Positions 1 through 9,222 of a DNA stretch of 56,832 bases are shown here, piece after piece. The translations under genes and the position numbers were made by a program. The number at the start of each line of letters is the position of its first letter. The first letter of the stretch is position 1. The notes under the pieces were generated by a model. It searched no databases. It had not been told where the DNA came from and saw only the letters and a program-made list of their open reading frames with translations. The stretch covers positions 1 through 56,832 of the forward strand of contig JAJNQE010000154.1 in NCBI GenBank assembly GCA_021154985.1, in the 5' to 3' direction. The DNA comes from Hydrogenophaga sp. GTDB lineage: Bacteria; Pseudomonadota; Gammaproteobacteria; Burkholderiales; Burkholderiaceae_C.

Positions 1-1274
1 ATGTAGGGCGGCGCGAACACGAGGTTCTCGCCCGCGTTGCGCACCAGCACGCCCCGGTGGTAGCAGTCCATGAACACGTCGAAGGCGCGCTTGCCCGGCA
101 GGCCGGCGATGGGCGCCAGCTCCACCGCCGCGGCCAGCCCCAGGCTGCGGATGCCGATCACGTTGGGCAAGCCCTTGAGCGCGGCGTGCATGGCATCGCC
201 CAACACCGGACCCATCTCGCCCGCGCGCTTGAACAGGTCTTCTTCCCGGAACAGATCGAGCGTGGCGATGGCTGCCGCGCAGGCCACCGGATGGCCCGAG
301 TAGGTGTAGCCGTGGAAGAACTCGATGGCGTGCTCCGGCGCGCTGCCGTGCGCGCCCATCATGGCGTTGTAAATGCGGTCGGTGCAGACCACGCCACCCA
401 GCGGGAACACGCCGTTGGTCACGGCCTTGGCGAAGTTCAGCATGTCGGGCTGCACGCCGTAGTAGTCCGATGCGAACGCGGTGCCCAGTCGGCCAAAGCC
501 GGTGATCACCTCGTCGAAGATCAGGAGGATGCCGTGTTTGTCGCAGATTTCGCGCAGGCGCTGGAGGTAGCCCTTGGGGGGCAGGTACCAGCCCGCGCTG
601 CCGGCCACCGGCTCGACGATCACGGCCGCGATGTTGCTCGGGTCGTGCAGCGGCAGGATGCGGTTTTCCAGTTCCAGCAGCAGGTCTTCGTTCCACACCG
701 GCTCGGCGTTGTGAATGTAGGCGTGATTCACCGGGTCGTGGATGAAACGCAGGTGGTCCACGCGCGGCAGCAGGCTGGTGCCGTAGACCTTGCGGTTGGC
801 TGGGATGCCCCCCACCGACATGCCGCCGAAACCCACGCCGTGGTAGCCGCGCTCGCGGCCGATGAAGATGTTGCGGTGGCCTTCGCCGCGTGCGCGGTGG
901 TAGGCCAGCGCCACCTTCATCGAGGTATCGGCCGCTTCGCTGCCCGAGTTGCAGAACAGCACCTTGTTGAGGTCGCCCGGCGCCATCGCGGCGATCATCT
1001 CGGCGGCGCGAAAGGCCTTGTCGTTGCTCACGCTGAAGGCGGTGCTGTAGTCCAGCGTGTCGAGCTGTTTCTTGATCGCTTCGTTGATCGGTTTGCGGTT
1101 GTGCCCGGCACCCACGCACCACAGGCTGGAGATGCCGTCGATCACCTGCCGGCCGTCGTGCGTGGTGAAGTGCATGCCGTCGGCCGCCACAAAAACGCGC
1201 GGGTCCTTGGCAAAGCTGCGGTTGGGGGTGAAGGGCAACCACTGGTTGTCCATGCGAAGGTCGTTGTAGGCCAT
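1..1274 (-). CDS. Class III (omega-amino acid:pyruvate type) aminotransferase, partial
   Basis: PLP-dependent transaminase of fold type I; the closest family by eye is omega-amino acid/beta-alanine:pyruvate aminotransferase, which moves an omega-amino group to pyruvate. About 424 residues are visible and the C-terminus is cut by the window edge (family about 440-450). Starts MAYNDLRMDNQWLPFTPNR; the GAGHN block, the FDEVITGFGR motif (PLP-binding Asp) and the probable Schiff-base lysine at residue 283 in NFAKAVTNGVFPLGG are intact. The ATG at 1274 has a GGAGAC ribosome site just upstream. It is divergent from purU with a 132-base gap. Substrate cannot be told from sequence; related enzymes act on beta-alanine, GABA or taurine. 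Confidence 0.9.
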   Translation of the reverse strand, partial: MAYNDLRMDNQWLPFTPNRSFAKDPRVFVAADGMHFTTHDGRQVIDGISSLWCVGAGHNRKPINEAIKKQLDTLDYSTAFSVSNDKAFRAAEMIAAMAPGDLNKVLFCNSGSEAADTSMKVALAYHRARGEGHRNIFIGRERGYHGVGFGGMSVGGIPANRKVYGTSLLPRVDHLRFIHDPVNHAYIHNAEPVWNEDLLLELENRILPLHDPSNIAAVIVEPVAGSAGWYLPPKGYLQRLREICDKHGILLIFDEVITGFGRLGTAFASDYYGVQPDMLNFAKAVTNGVFPLGGVVCTDRIYNAMMGAHGSAPEHAIEFFHGYTYSGHPVACAAAIATLDLFREEDLFKRAGEMGPVLGDAMHAALKGLPNVIGIRSLGLAAAVELAPIAGLPGKRAFDVFMDCYHRGVLVRNAGENLVFAPPY

Positions 1275-1406
1275 GGGGCGTCTCCGGCACAGATGTAAAA
1301 CGGGAATTGTGGCACCGGCCATGCCCTGGCGGGGGCTCCACTGCCCGCGCCACACGCAGGCCCACCGCCCATGGGTCGAAAGGCTTGCTGCGACAATCAT
1401 CCGGCC

Positions 1407-2255
1407 ATGAACCACACCTATGTCCTCACCCTCTCCTGCCAGGACCGCCCCGGCATCGTGCACGCCGTCTCCGGCTTCTTGTTCGAGCACGGCGGCAACA
1501 TCGAAGAAGCCGCGCAGTACAACGACCACGACACCGGTCTTTTCTTCATGCGCGTGCAGTTCGCCTGCGCCCAGCTCACGCAGGACGACCTGCGCCTGCA
1601 CCTGAAGCTGTTTGCCGAGCCCTTCGGCATGCGCTGGAGCCTGCACCCGCTGGCCGAACCGGTGCGCACCGTCATTTTTGTGAGCAAGGAAGGCCACTGC
1701 CTCAACGACCTGATGTTCCGCTGGAAGAGCGGTCTGCTGCCGCTGGACATCCGCGCCATCATCAGCAACCACCGCGAGTTCTACCAACTCGCCGCCAGCT
1801 ACAACGTGCCGTTTCACCACATCCCGGTGACGGCGGCCACCAAGGCGCAAGCGGAAGCGAAACAGCTCGACATCATCCGCAGTGAAGGCGCCGAACTGGT
1901 GGTGCTGGCCCGCTACATGCAGGTGCTGAGCAACGACCTCTGCCGTGAACTGGCGGGCAAGGCGATCAACATCCACCACAGCTTTCTGCCCAGCTTCAAG
2001 GGTGCCAAACCCTACTACCAGGCGCACGACCGCGGCGTGAAACTGATCGGCGCCACCGCCCACTATGTCACCGCCGACCTCGACGAGGGACCGATCATTG
2101 AGCAGGACGTGGCCCGCGTGGACCACACCGACACGGTGGAAGACCTCACCGCCCTGGGCCGCGACACCGAAAGCCAGGTGCTGGCGCGCGCGGTGAAGTG
2201 GCACAGCGAGCACCGCGTGCTGCTCAACGGACACAAGACGGTCGTGTTCAAGTGA
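1407..2255 (+). CDS. purU: Formyltetrahydrofolate deformylase
   Basis: Hydrolyses 10-formyl-THF to THF and formate, balancing the one-carbon pool and supplying formate for PurT-type purine synthesis. 282 residues, the usual PurU length. Residues 1-80 form an ACT domain (TLSCQDRPGIVHAVSGFLF); residues 85-282 form the formyltransferase fold with the catalytic Asn-His-Asp set in NIHHSFLPSF and DEGPIIEQD. An upstream in-frame ATG exists at 1371, but the ATG at 1407 starts exactly at the ACT domain (MNHTYVLTLS). The gene is followed at once by a GC-rich intergenic repeat that may act as its terminator. Confidence 0.95.
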   Translation: MNHTYVLTLSCQDRPGIVHAVSGFLFEHGGNIEEAAQYNDHDTGLFFMRVQFACAQLTQDDLRLHLKLFAEPFGMRWSLHPLAEPVRTVIFVSKEGHCLNDLMFRWKSGLLPLDIRAIISNHREFYQLAASYNVPFHHIPVTAATKAQAEAKQLDIIRSEGAELVVLARYMQVLSNDLCRELAGKAINIHHSFLPSFKGAKPYYQAHDRGVKLIGATAHYVTADLDEGPIIEQDVARVDHTDTVEDLTALGRDTESQVLARAVKWHSEHRVLLNGHKTVVFK

Positions 2256-2267
2256 GCAAACGAACCG

Positions 2268-2342
2268 CCGCCGGGCCGCCCCAAGGCGGGTCACCCCCCT
2301 CGGGGGGCAGCAACCCGCATCAGCGGCAGAGCGTGGGGGCTT
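2268..2342. repeat. Intergenic GC-rich repeat, family A copy 1
   Basis: Lies between the purU stop and the LysR start. It holds two potential hairpins: CCGCC-CCAA-GGCGG near 2276-2289 and CCCCCC-TC-GGGGGG at 2294-2307, followed by a gAGCGTGGGGGCt tail. The same blocks in the same order recur at 15200-15276, with partial copies at 39084-39122 and, inverted, near 22660-22690. Position after stop codons suggests a transcription-termination or mRNA-stabilising role; this is inference. Confidence 0.75.
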
Positions 2343-2343
2343 C

Positions 2344-3210
2344 ATGATCCGGATTCCGCCGATCCAGTGTCTGCTGACCTTCGAGGCGCTGGCGCGCCTG
2401 CGCAGCGTCACGCAGACGGCGGATGAGCTCAATGTGACGCCGAGTGCGGTGAGCCATCGCATCAAGCAGCTGGAGCAGATCCTGGGCACCAAGCTGTTTG
2501 GCCGAGCCGACTTCTCGCTCACCACAGAAGGCAGCGAATACCTGGCCCATGTGCGCGACGGCCTTGCCACGCTGCAGAAATTCCCCAGCAACGCGGCTGC
2601 GCCGGGCCGGCGCAAACTGCGGGTGGCGGTCACCCCCACGTTTGCGCGTTCGGTGCTGCTGCCGCGCCTCAAGCAGTTCAGCGACGCCTACCCCGAGATC
2701 GACCTCACGCTGCAGGTCAGCATTCCCTTGCTGGACGTGGTGGCCGAAGACGCTGACCTCACGGTGCGTTTCGGCACCGGGCGATACGCCGACGTGGAAC
2801 ACGTCTGCCTCATGAAAGACGAGGTGACGCCGCTGGCTTCACCTGCCTTCGTGCGCGAGCATGGCCCGTTTGAATCGGCCCACGACCTGGAAAGCGTGCC
2901 CCTGCTGCGCAGCCCGCTGGAGCCTTGGCGCACCTGGTTCGCTGCGCACGACCTGGACTGGCCCGAGCCCAACGAAGGCTCGCAGTTCAACGACATCGGC
3001 CTCTTGTGCGACGGCGCGGCCGCCGGCATGGGCGTGGCCCTGGTGCGTCTCAAACTCGCCGCACCCTGGCTCGAACACGGCACGCTGGTGCCGCTCTACA
3101 GCCGCCACGTGCCCAGCCCGCATGCGCACTACCTGTGCTGGCGCACCGGCACCATGGACCGCTGGGAATGCGCGGCGTTCGCCGACTGGCTCAAGAAGGC
3201 TGTCAGTTGA
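2344..3210 (+). CDS. LysR-family transcriptional regulator, GcvA-like
   Basis: 288 residues. Winged helix-turn-helix at residues 1-65, with the LysR signature FEALARLRSVTQTADELNV followed by TPSAVSHRIKQLE; effector-binding periplasmic-binding-like domain at 88-285. The N-terminal wording (IPPIQCLLTFEALAR and LFGR) resembles the GcvA/AmpR branch. The ATG is 89 bases after purU, with a repeat between, so it is probably a separate unit. The next gene, a small heat-shock gene, is convergent and its stop abuts this one with no spacer. Target genes and effector are unknown. Confidence 0.88.
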   Translation: MIRIPPIQCLLTFEALARLRSVTQTADELNVTPSAVSHRIKQLEQILGTKLFGRADFSLTTEGSEYLAHVRDGLATLQKFPSNAAAPGRRKLRVAVTPTFARSVLLPRLKQFSDAYPEIDLTLQVSIPLLDVVAEDADLTVRFGTGRYADVEHVCLMKDEVTPLASPAFVREHGPFESAHDLESVPLLRSPLEPWRTWFAAHDLDWPEPNEGSQFNDIGLLCDGAAAGMGVALVRLKLAAPWLEHGTLVPLYSRHVPSPHAHYLCWRTGTMDRWECAAFADWLKKAVS

Positions 3211-3633
3211 TCACTCAATGATCAATCGTTGACCAGCCGTCGGCAGTTTTTTCGGCAGCGTCAGCTGAAGCACACCGTTCTCGTACTTCGCCTTCGAGGC
3301 CGCGTTGTCGATGTCTTGCGGCAGCTGAAAACTGCGCGAGACGGCGCCGTAAAAGCGCTCGCTGCGCAGCAGCTTTTCGCCGTCCGACTGGCTGTCCTGC
3401 TGGCGAACTTCGGCGCGCAGCGTGACCACCGGGCCGTCGATCGTCACATGGATGTCGTCGCGCGACACACCGGGCACCTCGGCTTCCACCGCGTAGGCGT
3501 CGGGGGTTTCCTTCACGTCGATCCTGATCTGCGCCGGCAGGCCGTCGCCGTGCAGGGGTTTAACGTAGAAACCAGGGGCGACGTCCTTGAAAAAGTCGTC
3601 GAACAGGTTGGTGCGGGCAATCAGACGGTTCAT
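3211..3633 (-). CDS. Small heat-shock protein, Hsp20/alpha-crystallin family
   Basis: ATP-independent holdase chaperone that binds unfolding proteins in the cytoplasm. 140 residues: a short N-terminal arm (1-32) ending in the phenylalanine-rich LFDDFFKDV segment, then an alpha-crystallin domain (35-130) with the typical DIHVTIDG and YENGVLQLTLPKK blocks. The C-terminus RLIIE is short. The ATG has AGGAG seven bases upstream. A possible heat-shock promoter lies upstream (see separate entry). The stop abuts the LysR stop on the other strand. Confidence 0.95.
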   Translation of the reverse strand: MNRLIARTNLFDDFFKDVAPGFYVKPLHGDGLPAQIRIDVKETPDAYAVEAEVPGVSRDDIHVTIDGPVVTLRAEVRQQDSQSDGEKLLRSERFYGAVSRSFQLPQDIDNAASKAKYENGVLQLTLPKKLPTAGQRLIIE

Positions 3634-3717
3634 GGCAGATGCTCCTGAAAAGAGGGGTTGAACGGTTGCGCCCGGGGGCGCTGCGTTGTGATTCCAAAGT
3701 GAAGCTGGTGGCGGGAA

Positions 3718-3746
3718 ATTTCAAGGGGGTTGCAAGTTTCTTCAAA
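3718..3746 (-). promoter_or_regulatory. Possible sigma-32-type promoter for hsp20
   Basis: Reading the minus strand, TTTGAA (3746-3741) is followed after 11 bases by CCCCCTTGA (3729-3721), resembling the heat-shock pattern CTTGAAA...CCCCAT. An overlapping CTTGAAA (3725-3719) is a second possible -35 element. The spacing and the -10 match are imperfect, so this rests partly on the identity of the downstream gene. Confidence 0.35.
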
Positions 3747-3806
3747 CCGCGGGCAGAGCCTTGTCCTAAACTGGCCCAGCCAACCTGCAGACACCCCGAG
3801 CACGCC

Positions 3807-5309
3807 ATGAACGCACCCACCTCCCCCGCCCAGACCACCCAGCTGCAGCGCGCTGCGCGCCAGGCCGAGGTGGTGCGAGCCCTGCAGGCGGTGGTGCCGC
3901 CCCATGCGCTGCTCTGGCAGGCGGAAGACACCGTGCCCTACGAATGCGACGGGCTCACCGCCTACCGCGAGCGTCCGCTGGTGGTGGTGCTGCCCGAGAC
4001 CGAAGCGCAGGTGGCCGCCGTGCTCAAGGCCTGCCATGCGCTCGATGTTCCGGTGGTGGCGCGCGGCGCAGGCACCGGGCTCTCGGGTGGGGCCATGCCG
4101 CACGCGCTGGGTGTGACGATGTCGCTGGCCAAGTTCAACCGCATCCTCAAGATCGACCCGCGCTCGCGCACGGCGGTGGTGCAGGCGGGTGTGCGCAACC
4201 TCGCCATCTCGGAAGCCGCCGCGCCGCATGGCCTGTACTACGCGCCCGACCCAAGCAGCCAGATCGCCTGCACCATCGGCGGCAACGTGGCCGAAAACTC
4301 GGGTGGCGTGCACTGCCTCAAATACGGTCTGACCGTGCACAACGTGCTGCAGGTGCGCGGCTACACAGTCGAAGGTGAACCCGTCACCTTCGGCGGCGAG
4401 GCACTCGACGTGCCCGGCTTCGACCTGCTCTCGCTGGTCATCGGCAGCGAAGGCATGCTGGCCGTGACCACCGAGGTCACGGTGAAGCTGGTGCCCAAGC
4501 CGCTGCTGGCGCGCTGCATCATGGCCAGCTTCGACGACATCCGAAAAGCCGGCGATGCGGTGGCCTCGGTCATTGCCGCCGGCATCATTCCCGCCGGGCT
4601 GGAGATGATGGACAAGCCCATGACCGCCGCCGTGGAAGACTTCGTGCACGCCGGCTACGACCTCAACGCCGAAGCCATCCTGCTCTGCGAGAGCGACGGC
4701 ACGCCCGAGGAGGTGGAAGAAGAGATCGGCCGCATGAGTGCGGTGCTGCGCGGCTGCGGCGCCACCGCCATCACGGTGAGCCAGAACGAAGCCGAACGCC
4801 TGCGTTTCTGGAGCGGGCGCAAAAACGCGTTTCCGGCCAGCGGGCGCATCAGCCCCGACTACATGTGCATGGATTCGACCATCCCGCGCAAGCGCCTGGC
4901 CGACATCCTGCTGGCCATCGCCGAGATGGAGAAGAAGTACGGCCTGCGCTGCGCGAACGTGTTCCACGCGGGCGACGGCAACCTCCACCCGCTGATCCTG
5001 TTCGATGCCAACGACGCCGACCAACTGCACCGCTGCGAACTCTTCGGTGCCGACATCCTGGAGACCAGCGTGGCCATGGGCGGCACGGTCACGGGCGAAC
5101 ACGGCGTGGGCGTGGAGAAGCTCAACAGCATGTGCGTGCAGTTCTCGGCCGAGGAGAACGAGCAGATGTTCAGCGTGAAGCGGGCTTTTGATACCAAATC
5201 GCTACTGAACCCCGGCAAGGTCGTTCCCACCCTGCAACGTTGTGCTGAATACGGAAAAATGCTGGTGCGCGGAGGCCGTCTGGCGCACCCCGATCTGCCG
5301 CGATTCTGA
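3807..5309 (+). CDS. glcD: FAD-linked oxidase, GlcD-like (glycolate/D-2-hydroxyacid dehydrogenase)
   Basis: Flavoprotein of the vanillyl-alcohol-oxidase fold that oxidises glycolate or another D-2-hydroxyacid. 500 residues, the length of E. coli GlcD. FAD-binding FAD_binding_4 domain at about 50-230 with the ARGAGTGLSGGAMP and GGNVAENSGGVHC motifs; FAD-oxidase C domain at about 270-490 with HAGDGNLHP and TGEHGVG. The reading frame is open upstream, but the ATG at 3807 (MNAPTSPAQ) gives the family length. No glcE or glcF follows: a sensor kinase starts 49 bases downstream. An FAD-dependent D-lactate or D-2-hydroxyglutarate dehydrogenase is an equally good reading. Confidence 0.85.
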   Translation: MNAPTSPAQTTQLQRAARQAEVVRALQAVVPPHALLWQAEDTVPYECDGLTAYRERPLVVVLPETEAQVAAVLKACHALDVPVVARGAGTGLSGGAMPHALGVTMSLAKFNRILKIDPRSRTAVVQAGVRNLAISEAAAPHGLYYAPDPSSQIACTIGGNVAENSGGVHCLKYGLTVHNVLQVRGYTVEGEPVTFGGEALDVPGFDLLSLVIGSEGMLAVTTEVTVKLVPKPLLARCIMASFDDIRKAGDAVASVIAAGIIPAGLEMMDKPMTAAVEDFVHAGYDLNAEAILLCESDGTPEEVEEEIGRMSAVLRGCGATAITVSQNEAERLRFWSGRKNAFPASGRISPDYMCMDSTIPRKRLADILLAIAEMEKKYGLRCANVFHAGDGNLHPLILFDANDADQLHRCELFGADILETSVAMGGTVTGEHGVGVEKLNSMCVQFSAEENEQMFSVKRAFDTKSLLNPGKVVPTLQRCAEYGKMLVRGGRLAHPDLPRF

Positions 5310-5358
5310 GGGTCAAATATCACGTTCAACACAGTGCCCCCTGGGGTACAGTTGATCG

Positions 5359-8300
5359 ATGAGCGCTCTCTTCCCTCCGAAAGACAGCCGTCTTGAAGGC
5401 ACTCGAGCCGAGGCCTCGATCTCGGCTCGCGAACGGGCGCTGCTGCTGGAGATCGAGACCCTCAAGGCGGAAAACCTGCACCTGCGGCGCAACTACGCCC
5501 AGCACATGGGCGGCAGCCTGCACGAGGGTTCTTCCAGCGCGCTGAATTTTCACGCCGAGCTCCCGCTGTCGCTCGAACTGGCGCTGGAAGCCGATCGGGG
5601 TTCCGCCGTGGCCGCCGCGCCACTGGAGTACGAGGCGTTGTTTGCGGCGCTGGGCAGCGCGTTTCCCATCGGCATCTTCCGCACCGACCAGGCCGGCCTG
5701 CTCACCCATGTCGATGCGCGACTCCAAGAGATCTTCGGGCTCGAGAAGCACGACTTTCCCAATTTCGGCTGGCTCGACCGTGTGCATCCTGACGATCTGT
5801 CCCGGGTGCAGGAGCACTGGGTCCGAGGCATTGCCACCGGCGAGAGCCTGAGTGTGGAGTTCCGGCTGATCCGGCCGGGCAACGAGATCGTGCATGTGCT
5901 CGCGCGCAATTCGCCGCTGCGCGACAAAGGTGGCAACGTCACCAGCCAGCTGGGCTTCATTCAGGACATCACACCCATGCGCACGCTCGAAGCCGAGGCG
6001 CGCATCAAGGACGAGCTCAACCGCCAGATCATCGCCAGCAGTCCCGACTGCACCAAGGTGCTCGATCTCGAAGGCCGCGTGGTCCAGATGACGGCGCAGG
6101 GCTGCCGCCTGGTGGAGGTGGACGACTTCGAGCAAGTGCGCCTGGGCGCCTGGAGCGACTGGTGGCCCGACGATGGCGTGCAACTGGCCCTGAGCTCGAT
6201 CGCCTCCGCGCGGCGCGGAGAAAGTGCTCGCTTCGTGGCCTACGGCCCCACGTTCAAGGGCACCCCGAAATGGTGGGACACCATGGTGACGCCCATCTGC
6301 GACACCCATGGCCAACCCGTGATGCTGCTGGCGGTCTCGCGCGACATCACCGAGCAGCATCTGCAGCAGGAAAGCATCCAGCGTTTCAACGCCGAGCTGG
6401 AAAGCGCGGTGAGGCAGCGCACCGAAGAACTGGCCGAGGCCAAGGACCGCATCCAGAGCGCGCTGCGCGAAGCCCAGATCGCCTACAACCAGGCACCGTG
6501 TGGCTACCACTCGGTGGATGCCTCCGGCCTGTATGTGCTGATCAACCAGACCGAACTCACCTGGCTGGGCTACGAGAGCCGCAACGAGGTGGTGGGCAAG
6601 AAACACTTCCGCGACCACGTGCAGCCGGCCTACCTGAACGAGGTGCTGCAGCGCCTGCAGCGCCTGATACGGGGCGAAACGCTGGAAGCCGCCGAGATCG
6701 GCATGCTGCGGCGTGACGGCACCGGCTTCATTGGCCTGCTCAACACCACCGCAGTACTGGACGAGCAGGGTCGGTTCCTGCGAACCAACAACACGCTGGT
6801 CGACATCACCGCGCGCAAGGCGGCCGAGGTCGCCCTGGCCGCTCAACGCAACTTCCTGCAGACCATCACCGCCAGCGTGCCCGTGCAACTGGCGTTTTTC
6901 GACACCCGGCTGATCTGCCGCTTTGCCAACGCCAGCTACGCGCGCTGGCTCAACGGCACACCCGAGCAGCTGGTGGGCTTGCACCTGAGCCAGATCGCCC
7001 GCCCGCAGGACTTTGAAGCGGCGCGCCCGCGACTGGAAGGTGCGTTGGCGGGGGTGGCCCAGCGCTTCGAGGGGGAGCGCGTGTTCCCCGACGGCACGGC
7101 GTTCTACGCCAGCATCGACTACACCCCCTACTGGCTCGACGGTGCCGTCGCCGGCCTGTTCATCCAGATGCTCGACATCACCGAGCGCAAGGCCTCGGAA
7201 GACCGGGTCAGCCACGCCAACTGCCAGCTCAACGAGGCCCTGAACCAGGCGCAGGCGCTCTACAACCAGGCACCCTGCGGCTACCACTCACTCGACATCC
7301 ACGGCATCTTCGTCTCGATCAACGACACCGAGCTGGAGTGGCTGGGCTACAGCCGCGACGAGGTGGTGGGCAAGCTGAGCTTTCGCGACGTCATTCCCGC
7401 TGCCGACGTGCCGCTGCTCGAAGCGCGGATGCGCAAGATCCTCAAGGACGATGCGCTGGAGGGCGTGGAGTACCGGATGTGCCGGCGCGATGGCAGCACC
7501 TTCCATGCGCTGCTGTCCTCGTCGGCGGTGCGCGACCGCGAAGGGCAGTTTCTGCGCAGCAACACCACGGTGGTGGACATCACACACCGCAAGGCAGCCG
7601 AGATTTCCCTGCGCGACAACCAGCGTTTCCTGCAAACCATCACCGACCATGTGCCCGGCCTGATCGCCTACCTGGACGCCGGCCTGCGTTTCCGCTTTGC
7701 CAATGCCGAACACCTGCGCGTCTACGGTATGGACCCGGTGCACATCATGGGTCAGCACATCAGCCAGTGCGTGCGGCCGGAAGTCTGGGCCGACATCCAG
7801 CCGCGCATGGCAGCGGCCCTGGCCGGCGAAGAGCAGAACTTCACCACCTGGCGCCCGGCGGTGGGCGGCAAACACATTTTTGTCAGCGCCCGCTATTTGC
7901 CCGATGTGCAGGATGGCAAGGTCCGTGGTCTTTTTGTGCAGATCATCGACATCACCGAACGCAAGCTGATCGAGGAGCGGGTGAACAACCTCAACGAGGA
8001 GTTGGAGGAGCGCATCCGCGAGCGATCGAACGAGCTGCTGGAGGCCGAGCAGCGCTTCCGCCTGATGGTCGACAACCTGCGCGACTACTGCATCTTTTTC
8101 ATGGATGCCGACGGCCTGATCACCGACTGGACCGACAGCGCCCAGCGCATGGACGGCTACTCGCCCACGCAGATGCTGGGGCGCCACTACGGCGTGTTGT
8201 TCGACCCGGCCAACCCGGAGCACGGCAAGGTTCGCGCCGACCAGATGCTGCGCCTGGCCGCCTCGCGCGGCCAGCACGAACTGCACAACTGGCACATGCG

Positions 8301-9222
8301 CAAGGACGGCACGCAGTACTGGTCGCACTCGGTGCTGATCGCCCTGCGCGACGATGGCGGCGAGCTGCGCGGCTTTGCCAAGATCAACCGCGACATGACC
8401 GACGCCAAGCGGCTCGACGACCTCATGCGCAACATCAACGACGAGCTGGAAAACCGCGTGGTCGAGCGCACGGAACAGCTGCTCGCTGCCAACAAGGACC
8501 TGGAATCGTTTTCGTACTCGGTCTCGCACGACCTGCGCTCACCGCTGCGCCACATCTCCAGTTTCGTGAGCCTGCTTGAAGAACACATCGGCAGCCAATG
8601 CGACGAGGTGAGCGCGCGCTACCTCAACACCATTGGCAATTCGGCGCGCCACATGAGCCAGCTCATCGACGGCCTGCTGGCGTTTTCGCGCCTGGGCCGG
8701 GCTGCGGTCAACGTGACACCGGTGGACTTCCAGTTGCTGGTGGAGGCGGTGGTGGCCCAGATCGGGCACGACACCGAAGGCCGCGTGGTGGACTGGGTGA
8801 TCGCGCCCGACCTGCCGGTGGTGCAGGGCGATGCCCTCTTGCTGCGCGAGGTCTGGGCCAACCTGTTGGGGAATGCCTACAAATACAGCCGGCCACGGGA
8901 ACGATCGCGCATCGAGGTGGGATGGAGCGTCGACCCGGTGGTGGGCTACACCTTCTTTGTCCGTGACAACGGTGTGGGTTTCGACACAAAATACGCGCAG
9001 AAGCTGTTTGGCGTGTTCCAGCGCTTGCACCGGGCCTCGGAGTTCGAGGGAACGGGCATCGGACTGGCGCTCACGCGGCGCATCATCGAGCGGCACAGCG
9101 GCAGCATCTGGGCCGAAAGCGAACTCGGTGTCGGCAGCGTCTTTTATTTCTCCTTACCTTTTGAGGGCCCTGGTTTTTCGGATGCCAACCTGGATTCGAT
9201 GCCTGCCCCCCTGGAATCATGA
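5359..9222 (+). CDS. Seven-PAS-domain sensor histidine kinase
   Basis: 1287 residues with no membrane segment, so a cytoplasmic sensor. A leucine-rich N-terminal helix (25-50) is followed by seven PAS-type domains at about 91-215, 220-340, 376-490, 495-615, 635-750, 752-875 and 898-1020, with coiled coils near 340-375 and 870-900. The HisKA domain has the phospho-acceptor His1057 in SVSHDLRSPLRHI, and the ATPase domain (1150-1275) carries the N box NLLGNAYKYS, DNGVGFD and GTGIGLAL. PAS 3-4 and PAS 5-6 look like a duplicated pair 259 residues apart. The HisKA/ATPase half resembles kinases that pair with Rcp1-type receivers, and the next gene, overlapping by 4 bases (ATGA), is one. Ligands are unknown; no phytochrome chromophore domain is present. 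Confidence 0.92.
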   Translation: MSALFPPKDSRLEGTRAEASISARERALLLEIETLKAENLHLRRNYAQHMGGSLHEGSSSALNFHAELPLSLELALEADRGSAVAAAPLEYEALFAALGSAFPIGIFRTDQAGLLTHVDARLQEIFGLEKHDFPNFGWLDRVHPDDLSRVQEHWVRGIATGESLSVEFRLIRPGNEIVHVLARNSPLRDKGGNVTSQLGFIQDITPMRTLEAEARIKDELNRQIIASSPDCTKVLDLEGRVVQMTAQGCRLVEVDDFEQVRLGAWSDWWPDDGVQLALSSIASARRGESARFVAYGPTFKGTPKWWDTMVTPICDTHGQPVMLLAVSRDITEQHLQQESIQRFNAELESAVRQRTEELAEAKDRIQSALREAQIAYNQAPCGYHSVDASGLYVLINQTELTWLGYESRNEVVGKKHFRDHVQPAYLNEVLQRLQRLIRGETLEAAEIGMLRRDGTGFIGLLNTTAVLDEQGRFLRTNNTLVDITARKAAEVALAAQRNFLQTITASVPVQLAFFDTRLICRFANASYARWLNGTPEQLVGLHLSQIARPQDFEAARPRLEGALAGVAQRFEGERVFPDGTAFYASIDYTPYWLDGAVAGLFIQMLDITERKASEDRVSHANCQLNEALNQAQALYNQAPCGYHSLDIHGIFVSINDTELEWLGYSRDEVVGKLSFRDVIPAADVPLLEARMRKILKDDALEGVEYRMCRRDGSTFHALLSSSAVRDREGQFLRSNTTVVDITHRKAAEISLRDNQRFLQTITDHVPGLIAYLDAGLRFRFANAEHLRVYGMDPVHIMGQHISQCVRPEVWADIQPRMAAALAGEEQNFTTWRPAVGGKHIFVSARYLPDVQDGKVRGLFVQIIDITERKLIEERVNNLNEELEERIRERSNELLEAEQRFRLMVDNLRDYCIFFMDADGLITDWTDSAQRMDGYSPTQMLGRHYGVLFDPANPEHGKVRADQMLRLAASRGQHELHNWHMRKDGTQYWSHSVLIALRDDGGELRGFAKINRDMTDAKRLDDLMRNINDELENRVVERTEQLLAANKDLESFSYSVSHDLRSPLRHISSFVSLLEEHIGSQCDEVSARYLNTIGNSARHMSQLIDGLLAFSRLGRAAVNVTPVDFQLLVEAVVAQIGHDTEGRVVDWVIAPDLPVVQGDALLLREVWANLLGNAYKYSRPRERSRIEVGWSVDPVVGYTFFVRDNGVGFDTKYAQKLFGVFQRLHRASEFEGTGIGLALTRRIIERHSGSIWAESELGVGSVFYFSLPFEGPGFSDANLDSMPAPLES

